A program made the position numbers and the translations under genes. Source: Acidimicrobiaceae bacterium (GTDB taxonomy: Bacteria; Actinomycetota; Acidimicrobiia; Acidimicrobiales; RAAP-2). Taken from it: 12,370 bases of DNA. Below, piece after piece: positions 7,342-12,370 of this stretch. The DNA is taken from contig PMAL01000064.1 of assembly GCA_003152555.1 (NCBI GenBank), forward strand, positions 346-12,715, given 5' to 3'. Every line of letters starts with the position of its first letter. Position 1 is the stretch's first letter. A model generated the notes under the pieces. That model was not told where the DNA came from. It made no database searches and saw only the letters and a program-made list of their open reading frames with translations.

Positions 7342-7565
7342 CTCGATGTCGGCGGGCGAAGGTCGATCTCGAAACGCAGGATGCCGTCTTCGAGCGTCGC
7401 CGTGGCGTCGCCCAACATCGCGAAGTCTTGGAAGTCAAGTTTGGCGGCTTCGATGAATCGCAGACGCTCCGGACCCTCCACGGGAGGAAGGCCCCGTCGC
7501 TTCACGGCGTCGGCCCGTTCCCTGAATCGCCGCACCATCTCGTTGGGATCAAAGGCATCGCTCAC
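7338..7565 (-). CDS. Small conserved-looking hypothetical protein (75 aa)
   Basis: A 75-aa soluble, charged protein beginning MSDAFDPNEMV. It has an amphipathic, Arg-rich N-terminal helix (VRRFRERADAVKRR), then LPPVEGPERLRFIEAAKLDFQ, and a short C-terminal beta-like part ending FEIDLRPP. No signal peptide, cysteine or catalytic motif is visible. The function is unknown. I chose GTG 7565 because a TAGAAT box lies 7 bases upstream on the same strand, the arrangement seen at other leaderless starts here. The frame stays open upstream to 7853, so longer forms (for example ATG 7610) cannot be excluded, but the extension reads as low-complexity shadow of the opposite-strand gene. Its TAG overlaps the stop of the lipoprotein gene by 4 bases. 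Confidence 0.65.
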   Translation of the reverse strand: MSDAFDPNEMVRRFRERADAVKRRGLPPVEGPERLRFIEAAKLDFQDFAMLGDATATLEDGILRFEIDLRPPTSS

Positions 7566-7572
7566 GGCCACG

Positions 7573-7578
7573 ATTCTA
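7573..7578 (-). promoter_or_regulatory. Predicted -10 box for the 75-aa gene
   Basis: TAGAAT on the minus strand, followed by 7 bases and GTG 7565. This matches the leaderless pattern of tyrS, nfu and aroC. No convincing -35 was found. Confidence 0.45.
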
Positions 7579-7618
7579 AGGGTCCTGACGCAACGTCGAG
7601 TTGGTATCATGGATACTC

Positions 7619-7637
7619 GGTGCAGTCGTGCTGCGCC
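7619..7637 (+). other. Small hairpin in the leader of the 70-aa gene
   Basis: GGTGCAG and CTGCGCC can pair as a 7-bp stem with one G-U pair around a 5-base loop. It lies about 44 bases before GTG 7681 in the 115-base gap 7566-7680. That gap also holds GTATC-ATG-GATAC (7604-7616) and a possible -10, GATACT (7612-7617). I see no tRNA or known riboswitch here. The hairpin may be chance. Confidence 0.25.
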
Positions 7638-7680
7638 ACGGTTGCTGCCAGCTATGGCCCGTGACCAGTGAGGAGTTGAC

Positions 7681-7893
7681 GTGAAAAAAGGCCGCCATCG
7701 CCGGTTCGTTGAGGCCCGCGAACTCAAGCACTCCACCGGACCCCGAGCCACCACGTGTGACGAATGCGGCGCGGCGCCCGAGGACGTGCACGCCGAGTGG
7801 TGTCTGGCTGAAGAGGACCGTTTTGAAGAGATTCTTGGCTCGCTGCCCCGCACCCCTTCGAATGAGGAAGATCCCTTAAGCGCCGAAGGCTAG
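7681..7893 (+). CDS. Small Cys/His protein, possible zinc-binding (70 aa)
   Basis: A 70-aa protein with a basic start (MKKGRHRRF) and an acidic C-terminus. The central part carries CDECG at 26-30, His37 and Cys41, giving C-x2-C-x7-H-x3-C, a plausible single zinc site. I do not recognise the family. GTG 7681 has a strong Shine-Dalgarno, AGGAG at 7671-7675 with a 5-base spacer, unlike the leaderless genes around it, so it probably has a real 5' leader. Its TAG overlaps the TAG of the convergent 246-aa gene within the palindrome CTAG. Possible roles such as nucleic-acid binding are guesses. Confidence 0.7.
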   Translation: MKKGRHRRFVEARELKHSTGPRATTCDECGAAPEDVHAEWCLAEEDRFEEILGSLPRTPSNEEDPLSAEG

Positions 7894-8630
7894 GCCCGTT
7901 TGCGAAGTACCGGGTGCTCGAGGCGAGTTGGCTTGGGCTGGGTCGCCCGATGATCCAAGTAGGCGAGCAACTGGCCGTAGACCACCTTGCCCACCATGGC
8001 GGTTAGTTCTTCGGCCATTGAATCAACCACCCGTGTCTTTCCGACAAAGGCGTCGGGTGACTCGGTGCACCACCAGTGGAACTCTTCGCCTCCTTCGCCC
8101 CAGTCACTGCGGTCCCACTGGGAGATGCGCGTGAGGACTCGGCCGTCCTCTTGCACTTCGTCGACGCGGTGCAACGGCAACTGCCAGCAGACCTCCGGTT
8201 TGAGCGGAATGTAACTCTCGTCATTGTCAATGGCCATCACGTGCAGCGCGCACCCCGGTCCGCGCGCGAAACCCGGTCGGTTAAGAAAGATGCACGCGTC
8301 GTTCACCAGGCGCGTCATAATGTCGCCGTTCTTCTTGACGCGCGTGGTGCCGTTCTTACCGCGCGACTTGAACTGCCACTGATCCGCGGTAAGACGCAAC
8401 GCCGCCTTTTCGACCCGGCGCTGGTCCTTTTCGTCAGTAAAGTGCGCGCCATAACTGCAGCAGCCCTGGACGAGCTCGGGTGTGGGTCCCGTGAGCACCC
8501 CTTGACAGCCATTGCCAAAGATGCACGTCCAGTTGCTTTCTAGGAACGTCACGTCGAACATCCAGGTGCGCAGGCGCTTATTGTCGTCGAAACTGACCCA
8601 CTCGTGGGCGTCGCTTGGTATTGAAGTCAC
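7890..8630 (-). CDS. Cysteine-rich protein, resembles YkgJ/DUF3109-type metal-chelating cluster
   Basis: A 246-aa soluble protein with eight cysteines: 36, 42, 57, 58, 113, 127, 148 and 188. The adjacent pair Cys57-Cys58 after Cys36 and Cys42, and the later C-x-F-L-N-R-P...C arrangement at 113-127, recall the Cys-cluster (YkgJ/DUF3109-like) proteins thought to hold iron or zinc. I place it there with moderate confidence and no specific reaction. The N-terminal part has GNGCQGVLTG and GCCSYGAHF. The C-terminal part is Trp-rich (WDRSDWGEGGEEFHWW). The gene starts at GTG 8630 with TAAGTT 6 bases upstream and is divergent from nfu across 54 bases. That neighbour fits an iron-related role, but this is inference. 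Confidence 0.85.
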   Translation of the reverse strand: MTSIPSDAHEWVSFDDNKRLRTWMFDVTFLESNWTCIFGNGCQGVLTGPTPELVQGCCSYGAHFTDEKDQRRVEKAALRLTADQWQFKSRGKNGTTRVKKNGDIMTRLVNDACIFLNRPGFARGPGCALHVMAIDNDESYIPLKPEVCWQLPLHRVDEVQEDGRVLTRISQWDRSDWGEGGEEFHWWCTESPDAFVGKTRVVDSMAEELTAMVGKVVYGQLLAYLDHRATQPKPTRLEHPVLRKRA

Positions 8631-8636
8631 GCAGAG

Positions 8637-8642
8637 AACTTA
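8637..8642 (-). promoter_or_regulatory. Predicted -10 box for the 246-aa Cys-rich gene
   Basis: TAAGTT on the minus strand, then 6 bases and GTG 8630. It fits the TANNNT-N6-start layout. The 15-base palindrome at 8645-8659 lies just upstream of it. Confidence 0.45.
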
Positions 8643-8644
8643 CT

Positions 8645-8659
8645 GCGCGTTGAACGCGC
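8645..8659. promoter_or_regulatory. Candidate operator: perfect 15-base palindrome between divergent promoters
   Basis: GCGCGTT-G-AACGCGC has 7-base arms around one central base. It covers the first bases of the predicted nfu -35 (TTGAAC, 8650-8655) and lies in the spacer region upstream of the opposite -10. A dimeric repressor bound here could control both genes. The regulator is unknown. Confidence 0.5.
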
Positions 8660-8678
8660 GACCGGACACCTTTAGACT
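8650..8678 (+). promoter_or_regulatory. Predicted promoter of nfu, leaderless
   Basis: TTGAAC (8650-8655), a 17-base spacer, TAGACT (8673-8678), then 6 bases and ATG 8685. This is the most complete sigma-70-like promoter in the window and predicts transcription starting at or next to the ATG. Confidence 0.7.
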
Positions 8679-8684
8679 GCGAGC

Positions 8685-9338
8685 ATGACTACCGTCGAGA
8701 CGTTTGACATACTGAAGCTCACCGACGAGGCCCGTAACGTGGTACTCGACGCCCTCGCCAGTGAAGAACAGGGTGACGGATTAGCCCTGTGGGTTGAAGT
8801 GACGGGAACGCGCGGTGCAGGTTACTCGTACGATTTGTATTTCTCTGATCGTGCCGACGCACCCGAAGGCGCCGTCATTGGTGTGGACGGTGAAGTGACG
8901 ATCGTCATTCCTGCCAACAGCATTGAGCGACTTCGCGGCAGTCGTTTGGAGTTCGCCAGCGAGGGTGGCGGAGGGCTCGTGCTCGTGAACCCGAACGTAC
9001 CCACGCCCGAAGAGATGAATCCCGGCGTGCCGGCCTCGATACTGGAATTGGGCCTTGACGGTCCACTCGCCGTTTTTGCCATCGGCGTACTTGACCAACA
9101 CGTGAACCCCTCCATTGCCTCGCACGGTGGGCGTGCGGACCTCGTGGCGCTCGACGAAGAGAAGAAAGTCGCTTACATCAAGATGTCGGGTGGTTGCCAA
9201 GGCTGCGCCATGAGCCGCATGACACTTACTCAGGGCATTGAAACGACGTTGCGCGACGCGATTCCCGAACTGACCGGTGTCATCGACGTCACGGATCACG
9301 CCTCGGGTGACAATCCCTTTTACGCAAACGAGAACTAA
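8685..9338 (+). CDS. nfuA: NifU-domain Fe-S cluster carrier (NfuA-like)
   Basis: A 217-aa two-domain protein. Residues about 8-105 look like an A-type (IscA/HesB) domain, but it has no cysteine at all, so it is a degenerate scaffold as in E. coli NfuA. Residues about 130-205 are a NifU C-terminal domain with VNPSIASHGG at 140-149 and the cluster-binding pair C171-x2-C174 in GGCQGCAMS. Such proteins hold a 4Fe-4S cluster across a dimer and pass it to client enzymes in the cytoplasm. The start ATG lies 6 bases after a TAGACT box. Divergent to it is a Cys-rich gene, and a shared palindrome suggests regulation in response to iron or cluster status, which is an inference. A hairpin follows the stop by 3 bases. 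Confidence 0.9.
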   Translation: MTTVETFDILKLTDEARNVVLDALASEEQGDGLALWVEVTGTRGAGYSYDLYFSDRADAPEGAVIGVDGEVTIVIPANSIERLRGSRLEFASEGGGGLVLVNPNVPTPEEMNPGVPASILELGLDGPLAVFAIGVLDQHVNPSIASHGGRADLVALDEEKKVAYIKMSGGCQGCAMSRMTLTQGIETTLRDAIPELTGVIDVTDHASGDNPFYANEN

Positions 9339-9341
9339 TTG

Positions 9342-9361
9342 CTAGGTCGTTCACGACCTAG
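9342..9361. promoter_or_regulatory. Perfect inverted repeat overlapping the aroC -10: operator and/or nfu terminator
   Basis: CTAGGTCG (9342-9349) and CGACCTAG (9354-9361) form an 8-bp stem with a TTCA loop. It starts 3 bases after the nfu stop, and its right end shares TAG with the aroC -10 (TAGAAT). The AT-rich tail AATTATTT could help termination, so both roles are possible. Confidence 0.55.
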
Positions 9362-9364
9362 AAT
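9359..9364 (+). promoter_or_regulatory. Predicted -10 box for leaderless aroC operon transcript
   Basis: TAGAAT followed by 6 bases (TATTTG) and ATG 9371, matching the tyrS and nfu layout. It supports ATG 9371 over the in-frame TTG 9368. The expected -35 position (9336-9341, TAATTG) is a poor match. Confidence 0.6.
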
Positions 9365-9370
9365 TATTTG

Positions 9371-10558
9371 ATGTTGCGCTTCCTAACCGCCGGAGAGAGC
9401 CACGGTCGATCACTCATGGTCATCGTTGAGGGCTTGCCCGCGGGCTTGCCAATTACCGCCGAGCAAGTGGGCGACCAGCTGGCGCGACGCCGACTCGGCT
9501 ACGGTCGCGGCCCTCGGATGCGATTTGAACGCGACGAGCTTCGCCTCAGTGCGGGCATCCGTCACGGGCGCACGTTGGGATCCCCCGTCGGCATCGAAAT
9601 CCTCAACTCCGAGTGGCCTAAGTGGGAAGAGGAAATGTCCCCGAATCCCGGTCAGCCCACCACCAAGCTGACCCAGCCCCGACCGGGCCACGCCGACCTC
9701 GCCGGCATGCAGAAGTACGGCTTCGATGATGCGCGCGACGTGTTAGAGCGCGCCAGCGCACGAGAAACGACGGCGCGCGTCGCGGCCGGCGCGTTGGCCA
9801 AGAGTCTGCTCGCCACGATTGGCGTCGAGATACTGAGCCACGTCGTGCGCATTGGGACCGTTGCGGCACCCAAGGATCTGCGACCCGTGCCCGGTGAACT
9901 CGATTCGGTGGACGAGAGCGAAGTGCGCTGTTTTGACGCCGACACTGCCGGTGCGATGATAAAAGAAATCAAGGCGGCCGCCAAAGAAGGGGACTCACTC
10001 GGTGGAATCGTCGAGGTGATTGCGTACGGTGTGCCAGTCGGACTGGGTAGCTACGTGCACTGGGACCGCAAACTCGACGGACTGCTCGCGGGGGCGCTGA
10101 TGAGCATTCACGCCGTCAAGGCCGTCGAAATCGGCGACGGCATGGCCCAGGCGTCCCAGCGCGGCAGTGCCGCGCACGACGCCATCGCGGTCGATGAGGC
10201 CTTCGAGCGTGGCGGCGGTTATTTCCGGCGCACCGACCACGCGGGCGGACTGGAGGGCGGCATGTCCTCGGGCGCGCCCATCATTGCCAAGGTGGCGATG
10301 AAACCGTTGTCGACGCTCAACCGGCCCGTCTTAGAAACGGTCGACGTGGTGACCAAGGAATCGACTGTCTCCTTCAAGGAACGCACGGACGTCACCGCGG
10401 TGCCGGCCCTCGGTGTGATCAGTGAAGCCATGGTCGCTTTGGTGCTCGCCAACGAAGCATTGCGAAAGTTCGGTGGGGACTCGGTAGAGGAGTTCACGCG
10501 CAACTTCACCGAGTACGTATCGAATTTGGGCTCCACGTCGTCGGCCGCTCGCCCATAA
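9371..10558 (+). CDS. aroC: Chorismate synthase
   Basis: A 395-aa enzyme that removes phosphate from EPSP to give chorismate, using reduced FMN. Family marks are TAGESHG near the N-terminus with His11, RRRLGYGRGPRM with its cluster of Arg residues, TLGSPVGIEI, RPGHADLAG with His107, RASARETTARVAAG, and GGLEGGMSSGAPI toward the end. The length matches bacterial AroC. ATG 9371 is chosen over TTG 9368 because of the -10 spacing. It is the first gene of aroC-aroK-aroB-aroQ, all on the plus strand with gaps of 6 bases or overlaps. Chorismate feeds aromatic amino acids and, through isochorismate, the menaquinone genes in the left part of the window. Confidence 0.97.
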   Translation: MLRFLTAGESHGRSLMVIVEGLPAGLPITAEQVGDQLARRRLGYGRGPRMRFERDELRLSAGIRHGRTLGSPVGIEILNSEWPKWEEEMSPNPGQPTTKLTQPRPGHADLAGMQKYGFDDARDVLERASARETTARVAAGALAKSLLATIGVEILSHVVRIGTVAAPKDLRPVPGELDSVDESEVRCFDADTAGAMIKEIKAAAKEGDSLGGIVEVIAYGVPVGLGSYVHWDRKLDGLLAGALMSIHAVKAVEIGDGMAQASQRGSAAHDAIAVDEAFERGGGYFRRTDHAGGLEGGMSSGAPIIAKVAMKPLSTLNRPVLETVDVVTKESTVSFKERTDVTAVPALGVISEAMVALVLANEALRKFGGDSVEEFTRNFTEYVSNLGSTSSAARP

Positions 10559-10564
10559 GTAACC

Positions 10565-11065
10565 ATGGCTCGACTTGCTCTCGTGGGACTGCCCGGCGTG
10601 GGTAAGACCACGATCGCGCGGCTGCTCGGTGCCGAGTGGGGCTGCGGGTCACTCGACACTGACGATCTCGTGAGCGTCGCCGTGGGTTGTCCCGCGCCGG
10701 AGTACCTGCGGCGCGAAGGACTGGCCGCTTTTCGCAGCGTGGAGCTAGACGCGTTGCGGACGGCGCTTGATGGTGACGGCGTGGTATCTACCGGCGGTGG
10801 GGTGGTGACGACGTCGGCGGCGAGAGAGCTCTTGCAGGCCAGCGTCACGTTGTGGCTCGACTGTGATGACGCGGTGCTCTGCGCGCGTTTGGGTGCCGTT
10901 GACCGGCCCCTCATCGGTGCCGACGTCCACGCGGCGTTGACACAACTTCGCCGCGAACGGGCCACGCTCTACGCCGAGGTCGCCCGGGCGCGCATAGACG
11001 CGTCGGGAGATCCCGATGTGGTGGCGAGACGAGTGCAAGACGCTTCGAATGAGGGCGCACGGTGA
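10565..11065 (+). CDS. aroK: Shikimate kinase
   Basis: A 166-aa P-loop kinase that phosphorylates the 3-hydroxyl of shikimate with ATP. Visible are the Walker A loop GLPGVGKTT at 8-16, the Mg/shikimate site LDTDD with Asp31 and Asp33, the shikimate-binding Arg57 in FRSVE, the Gly-rich STGGG at 75-79, the lid Arg114 in DRPL, and the C-terminal LRRERATLYAEVA at 128-140. The size is standard. It follows the aroC stop by 6 bases without a clear Shine-Dalgarno, so translation may depend on aroC. Its TGA overlaps the aroB start by 4 bases (GTGA). Confidence 0.95.
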   Translation: MARLALVGLPGVGKTTIARLLGAEWGCGSLDTDDLVSVAVGCPAPEYLRREGLAAFRSVELDALRTALDGDGVVSTGGGVVTTSAARELLQASVTLWLDCDDAVLCARLGAVDRPLIGADVHAALTQLRRERATLYAEVARARIDASGDPDVVARRVQDASNEGAR

Positions 11066-12111
11066 ACATCACGGTTGAGCTCGGTGAGCGTTCCTACGAC
11101 GTAGTGCTGGCGAACGGCGCCCGACACGAACTAGCGAAACTCATTCGATCGCGCGCGCCGCGAGCCCAAACGGTCGCCGTTGTGACGTCGCCCTCTCTTC
11201 GCAACCAGCCGTGGTTTGGGTTTGACTCGGGACTGAGCGAGCACGTGATTGAAGTACCCGACGGCGAAGGCGCGAAGACCCTCGCGACGCTCGACGAGCT
11301 GTGCGAGCGGCTTGCCGGCGTGCAACTCTCTCGTCACGACGTCATCGTGGCGGTCGGGGGTGGAGCCGTGACTGACCTCGCCGGATTCGCGGCAGCGGTC
11401 TACCTGCGCGGCGTTGCCCTCGTCCAGGTGCCGACGTCACTCATGGGACAGGTTGACGCCGCGATCGGCGGCAAGACGGCGGTCAATCTCGCGGCGGGCA
11501 AGAATCTTGTTGGCGCGTTCCATCAGCCGTTGGGCGTCTTGTGCGACTTCGACACGTTGTCAACGCTGCCTGAGCGTGAACGGCTCAGTGGACTGGGAGA
11601 AGTTGCCAAGTGCTGCCTACTGGAGGGATGGCGAGCGACTCAGGTTGTGGACGTCTCTCTGAGTGATCTCGCGATCATGTCCGTGAGGCTAAAGGCCAAC
11701 ATTGTCTCAGGTGACGAAAAGGAATCGGGACAGCGTGCACTGCTCAATTACGGCCACACACTCGCGCACGCGATCGAGGTCCTGGCGCTCGAGCGCGACA
11801 TCGACGAATTGCGCCACGGAGAGGCCGTCGCCGTTGGTCTGGCCTTCGCCGCTCGACTCGCACATCGATTGGGACGCATTGAACAGGGCGAAGTTGAGAA
11901 TCACGACGCGCTCTTAGGCGCATTCGGTCTTGACGCTCGACTGCCGGCGCACTCTGCCACCAGTGATCTGGTGGGCGCCATGGGCCAGGACAAAAAAGCC
12001 CACCATGACCTAACCTTCGTGCTGGCGAGCGCGAATGGTTTTGACCTTGTGCGCGACATTGACGCCGACGTGGTGGCAACTGTTCTAGACGAGTTTCGAG
12101 GAGAACTATGA
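11062..12111 (+). CDS. aroB: 3-dehydroquinate synthase
   Basis: A 349-aa NAD- and metal-dependent enzyme that converts DAHP to 3-dehydroquinate. The nucleotide-binding GGGAVTDLAGF is at 99-109, and VPTSLMGQVDAAIGGKTAVN is at 123-142. The metal ligands fit Glu180 (GLGEVAK), His232 (NYGHTLAHA) and His252 (RHGEAVAVG), with His236 as the neighbouring catalytic His. The stretch between Lys183 and Lys211 is about 11 residues shorter than the equivalent in E. coli AroB, while the flanking motifs are intact. GTG 11062 overlaps the aroK stop and has GAGGG at 11051-11055 as a Shine-Dalgarno. The stop overlaps the aroQ ATG (ATGA). Confidence 0.96.
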   Translation: MNITVELGERSYDVVLANGARHELAKLIRSRAPRAQTVAVVTSPSLRNQPWFGFDSGLSEHVIEVPDGEGAKTLATLDELCERLAGVQLSRHDVIVAVGGGAVTDLAGFAAAVYLRGVALVQVPTSLMGQVDAAIGGKTAVNLAAGKNLVGAFHQPLGVLCDFDTLSTLPERERLSGLGEVAKCCLLEGWRATQVVDVSLSDLAIMSVRLKANIVSGDEKESGQRALLNYGHTLAHAIEVLALERDIDELRHGEAVAVGLAFAARLAHRLGRIEQGEVENHDALLGAFGLDARLPAHSATSDLVGAMGQDKKAHHDLTFVLASANGFDLVRDIDADVVATVLDEFRGEL

Positions 12112-12370
12112 GTGACGAGATCCTGCTGTTGTCGGGACCGAATTTGGACCAGTTAGGAACTCGCAGTCCGGAGATCTACGGCTCTCAGACGCTTCAAGAT
12201 CACGTGGATCGATTCACGCAACTCGCGCGCGCCGGTGGGTACAGCGTGCGCCACGTCCAGTCCAACTTCGAAGGCGACCTCATTGAAGCGGTGCGTGATG
12301 CCCGTGACTCTTCGGTCGCCATCGTGATCAACGCGGGCGCGCTCACACATTCGTCGTGGGCGCTCGGCGA
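12108..12370 (+). CDS. aroQ: Type II 3-dehydroquinate dehydratase, N-terminal part (runs off right edge)
   Basis: The first 87 residues of a type II dehydroquinase, which dehydrates 3-dehydroquinate to 3-dehydroshikimate as a dodecamer. Motifs are GPNLDQLGTRSPEIYG at 10-25 with Arg19 and catalytic Tyr24, QSNFEGDLIE at 51-60, and INAGALTHSSWAL at 74-86 with Asn75 and His81. The numbering coincides with the M. tuberculosis enzyme. The C-terminal part with the catalytic His near 101 is outside the window. ATG 12108 overlaps the aroB TGA (ATGA) and has GAGGAG at 12098-12103 with a 4-base spacer. It is the fourth gene of the shikimate operon. Confidence 0.95.
   Translation, partial: MSDEILLLSGPNLDQLGTRSPEIYGSQTLQDHVDRFTQLARAGGYSVRHVQSNFEGDLIEAVRDARDSSVAIVINAGALTHSSWALG

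Noticed and set aside
7566..7680. tRNA or known riboswitch in the 115-base gap
   Set aside because: No cloverleaf, T-loop or CCA-end pattern was seen; only short hairpins are present.
7338..7853. 171-codon minus-strand version of the 75-aa gene
   Set aside because: The extension is antisense to the 70-aa gene, which has a strong ribosome site and sensible protein; the -10 box also fits GTG 7565.
9368..9370. TTG start for aroC
   Set aside because: ATG 9371 has the standard 6-base distance from TAGAAT, and the protein family begins at MLRFLTAGESHG.
10219..10965. 248-codon minus-strand frame opposite aroC and aroK
   Set aside because: Translation is Ser/Thr/Arg/Pro rich without motifs, and both opposite genes have all their catalytic motifs.

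Overview
This window comes from a bacterial chromosome and most resembles an actinobacterium, possibly of the class Acidimicrobiia. The reasons are high G+C with GTG and TTG starts, actinobacteria-like type II dehydroquinase and MenE sequences, very tight packing, and -10 boxes placed 6-7 bases before start codons, as in leaderless transcripts. The lineage call is an inference. No mobile element, CRISPR array, rRNA or tRNA is visible, and no stretch over 300 bases lacks a gene.

Left part (1-5594) is a menaquinone block on mixed strands. It holds menE (minus, cut by the left edge), menB-menA (plus), menH (minus) and menD-ccdA (plus). MenD, MenH, MenE, MenB and MenA carry out most steps from isochorismate to demethylmenaquinone. 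MenF, MenC and the final methyltransferase are not in the window. CcdA, overlapping menD by 4 bases, moves reducing power across the membrane, typically for cytochrome c maturation, so the block is themed on respiration.

Middle (5621-9338) holds tyrS with a coupled small lipoprotein gene, three poorly characterised genes (75, 70 and 246 aa) and a NifU-domain Fe-S carrier (Nfu). The 246-aa Cys-rich gene and nfu are divergent and share a 54-base gap with a perfect 15-base palindrome.

Right part (9371-12370) is a shikimate operon, aroC-aroK-aroB-aroQ, with aroQ cut by the right edge. It makes chorismate, the precursor of the menaquinone made by the left block.

The main structural themes are recurrent TANNNT-N6/7-start promoters, three convergent gene pairs that each overlap by exactly 4 bases at their stop codons, a head-to-head overlap of menH and menD starts, and palindromes on two of the promoters. 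I did not find a clearly new multi-gene system. The most interesting leads are the Nfu/Cys-cluster divergent unit and the palindrome on the aroC promoter.
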